NCBI GenBank assembly: GCA_032622095.1
Contig: CP136069.1
Coordinates: forward strand, 161,499,043-161,563,042
Length of the DNA stretch: 64,000 nucleotides
DNA from: Siphonodentalium dalli
Lineage: Eukaryota > Mollusca > Scaphopoda > Gadilida > Siphonodentaliidae
Reading direction: 5' to 3'
Of the stretch, positions 12,169 through 22,407 are shown piece after piece (the stretch's first letter is position 1; each line of letters begins with the position of its first letter). Below the pieces are notes generated by a model that made no database searches, was not told the origin of the DNA, and saw only the letters and a list, made by a program, of their open reading frames with translations. The translations under genes and the position numbers were made by a program.

Positions 12169-12788
12169 GTCCCCCCTTTGACGGCTACACTAATGCAGGC
12201 TTTTGTTTATTTTATTTTCATTAGCAACTACTATGACACTACACCAATATATTATATTATAATTATATTATAACTGTCTTGCTCGATCATATCTCGTCCA
12301 CGTTGCTCCCTTCCATTTTCCGCTAATGCTCCTGTACTATTTCAGTGTAATATGATTGTAAATATGTCGCGCATAACATTAAACTGTATATTACATGTAT
12401 GTATACACTATTTATATTCATTCAAGACTGATTCATGGTTCAAGACTTCTATTTACAATAAAATACCAACACAAAAAATTGTTTTATTCTTTTGTACGAT
12501 GTAACTTGAAAACCAGATATGACTTTACTATACTCCCCCAAATGTAATACCATTGAATTTAATTGTATTATTGAAAAATTTAAAATAATTATTTCTGTCC
12601 CTCTAGAACATCTAAACAATATGAAATAAATATATCAAAAACTCAATATATCAAACAATATAATGTCTTTCTAGAGGAACTCTCGTTCCAAGCATGTAAT
12701 TATGCACTATAACTTATAAAGAGGTCAAATGGGGTTCATACAAATTGGCATGGAGCCCCTAATACATTTTTCAATAATGGAAGTGAAT
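12117..12788. repeat. segment Y, right copy, in intron 1
   Basis: Second copy of 9658-10329. It fills most of intron 1 and ends 36 bp before exon 2, so the acceptor region lies just outside the duplicated block. Confidence 0.9.
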
Positions 12789-12824
12789 CAAGTGACTATT
12801 ATGTGTGCCGCTTTTATATTTTAG

Positions 12825-13034
12825 CCCAATTTCTGAAAAGTTTGATCGCCAGTGGGTCCGTGAAACGGGTGTTGGAAGTTGGTATGTTCTGTGGCTATGG
12901 TACAATGGCAATGGCAGAAGCATTGCCAGAAGATGGCGTTATAGTCACGTGTGATGTTTCCTCCTATTTCGAAACTATTACCCGAAAGAATTTTGAAGGG
13001 ACGGGCCACGAGAAAAAACTCCGAATAATGATCG
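12825..13034 (+). CDS. caffeoyl-CoA-type O-methyltransferase, exon 2 of 5 (SAM-binding core)
   Basis: Acceptor TTATATTTTAG at 12824 and donor ATCG|GTGAGT at 13034, phase 1 on both sides, so it joins exon 1 without disturbing the frame. It encodes residues 99-168. The SAM-binding motif I of class I methyltransferases is clear: VLEVGMFCGYGTMAMA at about residues 114-129, followed by EALPEDG and the acidic strand-2 motif VTCDV (D142), the usual contact for the SAM ribose. The order and spacing are those of the CCoAOMT family. Confidence 0.9.
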
Positions 13035-13510
13035 GTGAGTATCTAAAATCGCACTTCATCCTGACTCAATTCTTAAATTGTTCATCTATTCATGAATATT
13101 TTATCTCACGTGATTATCTAATCCAAATCCACGCTTGTGGTTGGTTGCTTGATATTGACTATTTCAGATAGTTCTGTCCCCAACTCACCATAGTCCGCTT
13201 CCTAAATTTAGCATACTCACTATCGCTGGGAAAATCCACCAGTCTACTTTAGGATGCATGTTATTCCGGGGAGGTAATTTAAAAGTCATCTCGCCTCGCT
13301 TGAAAATTCAACAATGTTTGTCCGAAATGTATATGTAATCGCCAATAAGACCACAATAAGCAATTTTTGTTTGTTATTTATGATCGTAAACACATGTTTG
13401 ATGTGAGAAATTATCCTCTTCCTGTATTCGCTGATCATATCACTTAGATATTGTTCGCACTATACTAAATTTTCTAAATGAATCGTAAGTTTGTTGTCGG
13501 TAGAACAATT
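13035..13510. other. start of intron 2, no feature
   Basis: Intronic AT-rich sequence between exon 2 and the type A element. No further exon or repeat family recognised. Confidence 0.4.
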
Positions 13511-13971
13511 GTGACCCGCCGTATCAAATCCAGTCGGAAGTCGGGATTTTTTTTACCCTGTGCCAATGCATTCTCTTATATATGCGAGTCGACCATAGGT
13601 CGCCTCGCATATATAAGAGAATGCATTGGCCTAACAATTTTTTACAATTTTAATAATTTGTTCTTGTAGTCTTTAACAATTTTATAATTTCACCCATACA
13701 GAGCCCCAGACAAACATGAGCAGACGAAACTCTTCTATGTGCTTCTATATATATGTGTGGGGCTCCCTGCAGGGTAATGGATTTTTTTTTTTTTTATGTC
13801 CTAAAAATTGTAAGAAACATTTATTTAAAAAACATGATAAAAAATTGTTAAGACAATGCATTCTCTTATATATGCGAGGCGACTTATGGTCGACTCGCAT
13901 ATATAAGAGAATGCATTGGCACAGGGTAAAAAAAATCACGACTTCCGACTGGATTTGATATGGCGGGTCAC
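13511..13971. mobile_element. type A double-hairpin MITE (copy A1), in intron 2
   Basis: Ends are inverted repeats beginning GTGACCCGCC and running through CAGTCGGAAGTCGGGATTTT to CCCTGTGCC, about 55 bp before the first hairpin. Both flanks read AATT, consistent with a 4-bp target duplication. Inside, hairpin 1 (13563-13629) and hairpin 2 (about 13854-13919) are reverse complements of each other; each is itself a palindrome with arms of about 26 bp. Between them is a third, smaller hairpin (about 13701-13765) with AGCCCC / GGGGCT arms. No coding capacity; lies within the methyltransferase transcript. Confidence 0.85.
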
Positions 13972-14330
13972 AATTAGTAAATTGTTCACCAGTTAACATG
14001 ATCTTATTGTGAATTGATTGACATTGTGATATGTAGGACAAAACGAAGAACATTCGATAAACTATATTAAATATTGCACGGCTTGCATTATCTATACAAT
14101 CTATTATATATTTAGACGAAATCCGGTTATCAGGTATGCGATGCCATCTCCCACCGTAAAGGTTCGACAACCCCGTAATGATCACCGGTTAACGGATAAG
14201 GATTAAAATTTGAGAGTTGTCTGTCTTATGTTGGGAATTGTAAACTGAGAAGATGAGATGCCATCTCTCTTGGTAAACGTTCGACAACCCCACATTGTTC
14301 AGCGGTTGGCTGATGAAGATTCAAGTTTAA

Positions 14331-15455
14331 GGAATCACTGAACTAAATGGTTTCCCATAGGCGACAGTGTTAACGTTTCGGCCAAATTCACTGAATTTAA
14401 GCCTGCAGGCCATACCAGTGATGCTTACCTAGCTAGATTGACACCAGTTGATCACGAAAATGCATGAAAAATCATAGGTCATGTGTTTACTTTTTAAAAT
14501 AAATCCCCAAGCCAAATTTGATCTGGAAAAACCCAGACCGACAGCAGCTAGTTAAATAAATCCAGTCCCCCATTCATTCACCAGTCTAAATTATTTAGAA
14601 TATGATGTACAAATCAAATAAACGCGATGTCATCCTTTAATAACAAAGCCTCAGGCATGAAATTGTACCAGATGGCAGGGCATACTGTTTGTTTAACAAA
14701 CCTGTCATGACAGTATTGCACGGCAGTAACTCTAGTGGTGATGTCATCACCCCCCCCCCCCCCGACTTGGGGTGGGGCTACGATCCCCGATAAGGCTACT
14801 GGATTCCGGAAGCTTTATTTGATAAACTGTCACCTTTTCCCAATTGGGGGGGGGGGGCCTAGCACTCCTCAAAATTATGGGGAGGGGTGCTTTAGACCCC
14901 CTAACCCCATAATGGTACCTGATGTCCATGCAAAACTCCCAGAGTTATCACTTTCTTCACTATCTACAGGCGAATCCATGCGTTTCTTCTTTAAATCTGT
15001 CCATAATGTGGTCATTATCATTTGAAAATAAGAAAATATGGAATTAACAACTTATCATTGCGAGACGTGAAATTTCGTAAACTTCAAATTTTTCTTATAG
15101 GAATCACTGAACTAAATGGTTTCCCATAGGCGACAGTGTTAACGTTTCGGCCAAATTCACTGAATTGAAGCATGCAGGTCATACTAGTGATGTTTACCTA
15201 GCTAGAGTGCCACCAGTTGATCACGAAAATGCATGAAAAATCATAAGTCATGTGTTTACTTTTTAAAATAAATCCCCAAGTGTACGACAGGGCTATCACA
15301 CAGCCAAATTTGATCTGGAAAAACCCAGACCTACAGCAGCTAGTTAAATAAATTTCCTGCTCACAAAAATCCATTCCCCCATTCATTCACCAGTTTAAAT
15401 TATTTATATATGATGTACAAATCAAATAAACGCGATGTCATCCTCTAATAACGTG
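14331..15455. repeat. two direct copies of a dispersed repeat in intron 2
   Basis: About 14331-14645 and 15100-15455 are about 90% or more alike by eye. Both begin GGAATCACTGAACTAAATGG and run through CCAGTTGATCACGAAAATGC to an AATAAACGCGATGTCATCCT phrase. The second copy has an extra insert (GTGTACGACAGGGCTATCAC) missing from the first. A third copy is at about 38190-38560. Between the two copies are C-rich and G-rich homopolymer runs (14751-14763, 14846-14857). Family not assignable; no coding capacity. Confidence 0.65.
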
Positions 15456-16600
15456 TCGCATGTATCAGGTGAAGGTCATTCCTCAGTTACCTTCACCTTT
15501 AGCAATTCCACGGTGTACTCGCTCCCCGACTCTAGAACACATTTATAGCTCCCTGATTCCTTAAGAGTTATGTCTTCTTTGGTAACATGCTAGCTGTAGG
15601 TTACAAACAAATAACTATTTTCCATAGGCCACATGCAGTGTTAACTTTTAGTCCCGTCTGCGGCCATGGGTTAAGCTTAAGCCTATTTGAACTTCAAGTG
15701 GTCAATATTCCCTTAGAACGTCATCCGATATACCAGTCTGTTACAACAAACGCGCCCTTTTCTGTATTTTTTTCAAACGATAATCTTACATTTCCACTAC
15801 CTCATCTACTGCACAAAAGTCAGCAGTATAAAAATACCCAGACCACTTTTGTAACTTCGAAACCCCACCACTCTTCATCGCCACTTAAACAAAAATGATC
15901 GTCATATTTACGTAGGCTATGATTTTCTGTTCCGTCAATGATAATCAACCAATCAGCAGCCATAATTTTGTATGCTGACTGGAGTTTCCCCAACACAAAT
16001 TCAAGAAGTGTAACGAAATTTGAGTCGGATCGGTCGATATCCAGAAATATGCCTATATGAGCAATGTCAACGTCAAAGTCAAGGACACAGTCGCAAGTGA
16101 AATTGAAACAGTCCATATTGTTCCCGGTATCAAAGTAGGCCTACATACCGAATTTGAGTCGGATCGGTCGAGCAGTTTTCGAGTCTATAACACATACACA
16201 TAACAAAGACATACAGACAGAAGTTCCAACATATATAATAGATGAAGAATAAAGCAGCCACATATATCTCAGCCCGGTTGAAACGATTGTTGATATGCAG
16301 TCTGATCCGCACAATCAGGGAGCAATCAACTGGAAATAGGCAACATACAATGTTAAGAGATATAGTAGACAGCTGAGGTTTGGATATTGTCATAAGACCA
16401 AGAACAACTCTGCTAATTGTATCTATAATAAACAATTTCCCGTTTGAACTATCTTACTACGGGACTCCCCTGACGCGCGTTGTTAATGACATCGTGCTCT
16501 ATCAAAAATGTGTGCATGCTTCAGTGGAGGATACTGACTATAGATTAATTAGCAGTTCTCGACCAATGAGAATCCATGCACACACGTCTTTGTCTTGTAG
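15456..16600. other. rest of intron 2, no gene recognised
   Basis: No extra exon is visible. Near 16012-16040 and 16146-16180 the phrase GAATTTGAGTCGGATCGGTC occurs twice (slightly different in the first), a small direct repeat about 140 bp apart. The open frames at 15587-16435 have no family resemblance. Confidence 0.4.
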
Positions 16601-16701
16601 GCGCGGCTCTGGACAGTATGGACACACTGATTAGCGAGAAACAGAGATTTGATTTAATTTTCGTCGATGCTGACAAAGACAACTACCCTAACTACTATCA
16701 A
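16601..16701 (+). CDS. caffeoyl-CoA-type O-methyltransferase, exon 3 of 5 (metal site)
   Basis: Acceptor TGTCTTGTAG at 16600 and donor CAA|GTGAGT at 16701; enters in phase 1 and leaves in phase 0. It encodes residues 169-202, beginning GAALDSMDTL, the family's 'G-x-A-L-x-x-L' helix. It ends in FDLIFVDADKDNYPNYYQ. The DADK tetrad (D191-K194) holds the first metal-coordinating aspartate and the catalytic lysine region of CCoAOMTs, and the NY..YY continuation is typical. Confidence 0.9.
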
Positions 16702-17159
16702 GTGAGTTTGTTTGCTATATTCAGGCCTATATGTCTTAACATCAGTTGGCTAACCCCCAGTTGCGGCCCCAAGCACATTAATTTAGCACGTTCCTGGTAT
16801 TCAAAATTTAAGTATCCCACAAATTATGTAGAGAAAACTCTTGGACAGGGTCGGTCTCCGAGGATATGTCTTTGGGGTGATTTTGGAGGTGACTTGGAAT
16901 TTCTGACAACTCTACTCGATTGTAGACAATAATTCCTAACTCTGCAAACCTTCAGTTGCACTAAACATCGACCTTCACCCCCCTCACCCCCCCCCCCCCC
17001 CCGTGTTAGAAATGCACAACTGATTTAACATAATACACCTCTAAGGTTGAAAATTTTAATAAAAACCTATTTCCAATCGATGGGCATTTAAACGGACATG
17101 GCTCATTCGAGCTTCCAAATTCTGTCTTCGTTATTTTGAAGGAGGTATAATATAGGTTG
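16702..17159. other. start of intron 3, no feature
   Basis: Intronic; includes a C-rich run at about 16978-17002. No exon or complete repeat recognised. Confidence 0.4.
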
Positions 17160-17540
17160 ACAAATACACGAACGATTGACATACCGGCTGCATATATTCT
17201 GAAATTTACTTGTCGCGGTCACTACTATTTTCCAGCTGATGTGAAACAAAAGTGAAACAAACGCTCTTTATTTCTATCATACCAGGGACAGGCTAACACG
17301 GAACGCTTTTTTATGTTCCATGCCATGCACATGGCTGTTGTCTGTTTGGGAACCAAACACCGTGTTCAAAGTTGTATTTCCTATGACACCAATGCGTCTT
17401 TCTGTGACATTTAATGCCCGCAGAAAGGTAGTTCAAGGATATAATGACCTATTTCGATACCGACAACATTCAAAAGCGAATATTATTAGAAGTAAATATA
17501 TGGAGCGCAAACCGCCGTGTAGCTTTAATGTAAAATGTTG
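17160..17540. repeat. dispersed repeat in intron 3
   Basis: Related to about 2690-3010 and 54230-54590. Shared phrases are AAACGCTCTTTATTT, ACCAAACACCGTGTTCAAAG and ATTCAAAAGCGAATATTATT. Moderately diverged from both, no coding capacity. Confidence 0.55.
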
Positions 17541-17799
17541 ACTGAAAACAGAAAATATTCTAATCTTGTCCTGAAGCTGCATATTTTGCAATATTATATT
17601 GGTTGAAAATTAACTATTCAACCTATCAGCTGAAACTATCGAAAGAACCTCGGCCTATTTTCGGTCAGATTTCCAACTTCCATTCATTCAGACATGAATT
17701 TTACTGTCCAAATTTTGAACTTTTTTGAAGTTGAGGGTTTGTGATGGGCAATCTGTCCCTGCTCTGTGATCATACCGCTTGTGGCAAATATCAATATCA

Positions 17800-18065
17800 A
17801 CAAGCCTTGAAATAGGGTGTCTGTCATTTGCAGAATGAGGTCCCCAGAGGGTGAATTTAGTGATGCTACCCCGCATAGCGGGCTATCATCACCAAATTCA
17901 CCCTCTGGGGACCTCATTCTGATTACACCTCAGCAGAATGAGGTTCCCAGAGGGTGAATTTGGTGATGCTATCTCGCTATGCGGGGTAGCATAACTAAAT
18001 TCACCCTCTGGGGACCTCATTCTGCAAATGACAGACACCCTATTTCAAGGCTTGAATATCAATAT
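17800..18065. mobile_element. nested double-hairpin foldback in intron 3
   Basis: An outer inverted repeat (AAGCCTTGAAATAGGGTGTC on the left, GACACCCTATTTCAAGGCTT on the right) encloses two palindromes of about 90 bp. Each runs from CAGAATGAGG to CCTCATTCTG with CCCAGAGGGTGAATTT / AAATTCACCCTCTGGG stems. They are separated by ATTACACCTCAG. The second palindrome is close to the reverse complement of the first. The architecture matches the A/B/C cores although the sequence is unrelated. No coding capacity. Confidence 0.75.
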
Positions 18066-18105
18066 CAAATATAACCAGAATCACAGGGGAAATAAGACGC
18101 CCACA

Positions 18106-18465
18106 TTAAAGGCACGGGTGGATTCGCGGTGGATATGCTGTTAAAATACCCGTTAAAACTACATAGAAAGAATATTAAAATATATACATATATTGTTATA
18201 ATATATATACCAATCATGAATATCGCGTATAAACTATGTTATTGTCAAGTTTGTACGCTGTGTTGTGCAAACAAAAGTCTGGTTCTGTCACATGTTTGGC
18301 TTTTGTTTACATAAACAAAGCTTACGATCTTGATAATAACATGCTATTTACCGATAGTAATGATTGGTATAAGAATAAAATATTCTTTCTGTTATGGCGG
18401 TTTTAACGGATTTGACTATTTTAACAGCAATGCCCACTGCGAAGGCCATCGTGCCTTTAATGAGT
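18106..18465. mobile_element. palindromic MITE with TTAA-AGGCACG ends
   Basis: Left end TTAAAGGCACGGGTGG, right end ATCGTGCCTTTAA. Inner phrases are also mirrored: GCTGTTAAAATACCCGTTAAA against TTTTAACGGATTTGACTATTTTAACAGC, and GAATATTAAAATATA against AAAATATTC. Related half-copies occur near 6.4 and 61.6 kb. The flanking TTAA agrees with the target preference of the B, C and D families. In intron 3. Confidence 0.6.
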
Positions 18466-18599
18466 TCCATATACATGGTTGAACTATTGCATGTCATGGG
18501 TTGGTCATTCGTGCGTCGGGGCGTCCGATGGTCCGTCATTCGTCATAACTGTTTTTCTTTTACCACACATACATATTTTCCTACATACAACACGCCTCA

Positions 18600-18957
18600 T
18601 CCGATCGTCACAAAACTCAAAATTTATGTTCGGGGTGATCTCAGGGGGAGTGAATGTCCACCTGGAAAGTTCACATACACTCCCCCTGGAATTTTCCAAC
18701 TGGTACACCCTACGATTGAACTCACTTTTCTAACCATTTGAGTCCAACATTTTGATAAAAGTAGGAAAATATGCGACTGTTGGTCTCAAAACAACACATT
18801 TTCCATTGCTGGTCGATAAATCAAACTATGGGAGCAATTTCAACCTATTGTTATTCCAACTGTGATTGTGTCAGGCACGAAATTTTCAACTGTTGAAAAT
18901 TTTGACCAAAGTTGGGAGGTGCGATACCCCCTATGGCCACGTCTCTGAGTCACTCCT
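18600..18957. mobile_element. family E element, diverged copy in intron 3
   Basis: Carries the GTTGGAA/TTCCAAC-rich interior and the terminal phrase TGGCCACGTCTCTGAG, resembling the CACGTCCCTG end of family E. It lies 26 bp upstream of exon 4, so the branch point and polypyrimidine region of intron 3 lie next to it. Confidence 0.45.
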
Positions 18958-18982
18958 TTCATTATCAATGTGTTTTTTAAAG

Positions 18983-19138
18983 GCAATCATGGACAGTAAT
19001 CTGCTAGCTGATAAGGGAGTAATCGTCTTCGACAATGCATTGTGGGGAGGTACATTGTACTCCGGGGAGATAAAGTCCGGGACTGAAGCCATACAGAAAA
19101 CCAACCAGTTGGCAAGAAATGACGACCGTGTTCATCAC
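18983..19138 (+). CDS. caffeoyl-CoA-type O-methyltransferase, exon 4 of 5
   Basis: Acceptor TTTTTTAAAG at 18982, donor CAC|GTGAGT at 19138, phase 0 at both ends, 52 codons (residues 203-254). GVIVFDNALWGG at about residues 214-225 contains D219 and N220, the second and third metal ligands of the CCoAOMT family (the D-N pair before the LW.G loop). The rest forms the variable loop and helix leading to the last strand. Confidence 0.9.
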
Positions 19139-20094
19139 GTGAGTATAATGCATATAATTTCATTTGGCCTGAATGCCATCCCCATGAATATAATACTTTT
19201 ATTGAAATCTTCATAGTTCTATGACAGTATACATATTGACTGATAAAACTACAGCCATGCTACTGAATTATAAATTCACACCGCGGTATACCTTTGATAT
19301 TACAAATTATTTCCCCAAATATTCTGTAACTACGTCCATTTTCACTGAAAACGAATGTTCAACAAAGTCTATCGTCAAACTAAAAAGATAGCAGCCCTCG
19401 AAATTTTTTTGCATAAACTCTTTTGAAGTACACATTCAAACCAATAGCTGCATTTATATATTTAGCTTCAACACTGACTATATAAGAGAGCAACAGTAGC
19501 AACAATAGTGTATGCACTGACTGAGGTTAATAGTCCAAAATGTTATATGGGATCCAAGAGTTTGGCGAATTATATAGAAATGGATTACGTTTGTGTGTCT
19601 GTCAGTCCGTCAGTCCGTTCGTTCGTTCGTTCGTTCACGACAACTTTGGAGTCCTCATAGGCTGGATTTGAATGATCTTGCCCAAGAACCACAATTGGCA
19701 AAATCTGTTAGGAATATCTTTCTTTTGCGATTATTGTGACAAAATATTTAAGAGCCATCGACCAATTGGATATTATAACCTCTTTTGCTTTACTTTTATG
19801 GCATGAAAAATATATAAGATTTCACTGTTTTCAGGTACCAAGACCTTCTTTAGAATATTTATTTTCAAAAGTACAGTTCATATATCATATCTCAAAATCA
19901 CGAAAGGAGACTTAATTATTCTTTATTTGTGATATATAATTATTATTTTCATTAAGAAAGGCAACTACCCATAATAAAATTTCTATATTTGAGTATTTTC
20001 GTCCCATGCCTGTTGATCAATGAACAATTGGGCTGAGATGAGTTGTGGCTCATGGGTTCGTAACCAAATTAAAGATGACCACCATATCTCTTAA

Positions 20095-20440
20095 CCCTTT
20101 ACCCAACAGAACGGCCCTGTGCCAATGCATTCTCTTATATATGCGAGTCGACCATAGGTCGCCTCGCATATATAAGAGAATGCATTGGCTTAACACATAT
20201 TACAAATGATTTTTTTTGTTTAGGCCAATGCATTCTCTTATATATGCGAGGCGACCTATGGTCGACTCGCATATATAAGAGAATGCATTGGCACAGGGCA
20301 TAACTACAACCATCACAATGTGGTCAATGAACCAGTTCCAATGATATCCATATTTGTATGGTGTTATTGAGACAGACCGAAGATATTTTAGGCTGTTGAA
20401 GCTTTATTTGGGCGTTTTGGCCGTTTTGTTGGGTAAAGGG
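20095..20440. mobile_element. type B double-hairpin MITE (copy B1)
   Basis: TTAA direct repeats (20091-20094, 20441-20444) flank CCCTTTACCCAACAGAACGG on the left and an inverted GTTTTGTTGGGTAAAGGG on the right. This is the layout expected of piggyBac-type elements (TTAA target, CCC start). The left two-thirds is the double-hairpin core, with palindrome loops GTCGACCATAGGTCGCC and its reverse complement. The right third is a non-palindromic stretch (ATAACTACAACCATCACAAT...GAGACAGACCGAAGATATT) shared by all B copies. No transposase. Confidence 0.85.
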
Positions 20441-20455
20441 TTAACACTGTGGCCT

Positions 20456-20590
20456 AACAATGTGGTCAATGAACCAGTTCCAATGATATCCATATTTGTA
20501 TGGTGTTATTGAGACAGACCGAAGATATTTTAGGCTGTTGAAGCTTTATTTGGGCGTTTTGTTGGGTAAAGGGTTAACACTGTGGCCTAA
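20456..20590. repeat. tandem duplication of the B1 tail
   Basis: The last 130 or so bases of B1 with its right flank (AATGTGGTCAATGAACCAG to GGGTTAACACTGTGGCCTAA) are repeated directly after the element. They are almost identical but lack about 8 bp of GGCCGTTT. This is a local duplication after insertion, probably by replication slippage or repair. Confidence 0.8.
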
Positions 20591-21495
20591 TTCATGTTGA
20601 ATACTCCCTGCTGGAATGCACAACACTGCATATCAACATTTGTTTGCATTGGGTTGGAATATTTCTGATTGCTTTATTCTTCATTAAAATATATGGGGGT
20701 ATGATGCTATATTGTGAAATTAAAAATCTAACTAAATATCATGATTAAAATGAAGCCTCCTCGCATAGAGAAAAAACAATAAGCTATCTGGTTATTTGAG
20801 TTTTGTGCGAAATTATTAATTATTCTAGCAGTTCTTGGCACCGAAAGGGGCAAAACAAAAATGTTCAACCGCTCAAATGTATTAAAATCCATTGTTTTTG
20901 TTGTTCCCTTCATAATTGCTCAGATTCCACATACAAGAAGATGATATGTGAAATTCAAGATTTTTTTTGCCAGATAGATTCAGAGACATTATTTGTTGAA
21001 AATCTCTTGCCATTTTTGTTTTGCTGGATTTATGCAAAACGTGCCTCTCCCCATAGTTTTCATCCATCCAATATATGGTTGTGGTTCTTATAGTGAACAA
21101 GTATTCGTGGCGTATATATTCAGTCTTCACAGATCATGATTGAATTGCATTTATGAATACCACAATATGTGGGGAAAACTAGGATGAAAAAATGTCGTCT
21201 TGCAACACGTTTTGTCATTTTTATAGAGTTATGGCATTTACATCATTAAAATGCAATAGTTTATACATCTTAGTTATTGCAGACAGGAATAAGACATCTC
21301 TCATATTTCTAATTAGTATACCTCAGCTAATTGAGTTGCTTATCGTATACCGTCATGATTAATCATTCTCCTTGACAAAATATATGTATAATACCGAATT
21401 AGTGCGACACTGATTTTCAATAATTTACGTGAAATATGATTTTGGATTATCCCCCTTTTATCAAATTCACAAAACGGTAATGGTCATATACCACT

Positions 21496-21681
21496 ATGAT
21501 AGTGGAATACCACTATGATAGAGGAATTCAGGATGTGCCTGACCTGATCAAGCCCGCCAATGTCCGGGATGCCCTGATCCATCGTAAATTTGGTTTGACG
21601 CCAAACGACCGAGGAAGCGCTTATGTGGACAACGTGGACAATCAAACTCTGTACCCTAAGGGGTTCGCCAAACTCCAGTGA
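21496..21681 (+). other. unidentified 61-codon ORF, possible exon or gene fragment
   Basis: In intron 4. The frame from GGAATTCAG|GATGTGCCT onwards reads DVPDLIKPANVRDALIHRKF then GLTPNDRGSAYVDNVDNQTL, ending KGFAKLQ and TGA. Base and codon use are more balanced than the surrounding AT-rich DNA, and the residue mix looks like real globular protein. The acceptor-like TTCAG suggests an exon of about 52 codons. I do not recognise the family. It could be an alternative terminal exon, part of a nested gene or a fragment of a retrocopy. The joined methyltransferase frame does not need it. Confidence 0.4.
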
Positions 21682-22352
21682 GAATTAACTATAGAAAACG
21701 TTGTCGATAGATTGCTCTCACATTTGTTTAAGATACAGAATAAACTATTTAGATTTGAAATTTTACGCAATCGGTGTTATTTTCAAGTCCTCGTTCGTTG
21801 CCATGGCAACATAACATTTTGGAGCTATGATGACCCTCCAGTATCGGACATGGTGTTTCAAAGCAGTTCATGAGTAGGGCCTATACTAGCAATACCAACG
21901 GCAAATTCGATTCTGTCCAATATTGAATATTCAAACTAAGTATCTAGTTAGTTTAAATAAGCTTTTCCCCAGGAAACCTGGCACTGGATAACTTAAAGGG
22001 GCATAGCTTTAGTACGTTGCAGTGAACAAAGTCAACTTCTGATAACAACTTGTGACAGATACTTGGATATTGGGTGTCCCAGAATCGGATCTGTGTCTCC
22101 GAGATTATCCGCCATTCCATACATATATTACAACAATATCACAGCGTTGCTGACGTTCGATCAAAACAATAGCAGACTCCGTAACTGGGCGATATGTTAT
22201 GGCGACATACATGGCTCTCAACTCAGGTTTCGATGACAATTAATGAATATGACGCCTCCGTCCTTTGTAATATATGTACATGTACTTGTAAGTTGTAGTC
22301 AACACACTTGTGACTGACTCATCATGAGTCATGACTAATCTGTGACAGTTAA
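21682..22352. other. intron 4, no gene recognised
   Basis: Unassigned sequence between the orphan ORF and the Helitron candidate. The phrase around 22160-22240 (GGCGACATACATGGCTCTCAACTCAGG) weakly resembles material near 49.95 and 54.7 kb. Confidence 0.35.
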
Positions 22353-22372
22353 TCTATATCTATATTTGCGAA

Positions 22373-22407
<35 letters not shown>

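Larger units (their letters stand above)
19690..21130. repeat. family G dispersed repeat, interrupted by a type B element (intron 4)
   Basis: Aligns by eye over its length with about 33540-35110: TTTCACTGTTTTCAGGT then CCAAGA near 19820 and 33675; TATTAATTATTCTA then CAGTTCTTG near 20815 and 34195; GATATGTGAAATT near 20943 and 34993. A type B MITE sits inside at 20091-20444 and is absent from the other copy. The open frames at 20728-21130 are within this repeat and are not called as genes. Confidence 0.65.

Noticed and set aside
13478..13958. Short frames over type A elements with repeated peptides such as QCILLYMR
   Set aside because: The same peptides recur at every double-hairpin copy because the DNA does; they are not genes.
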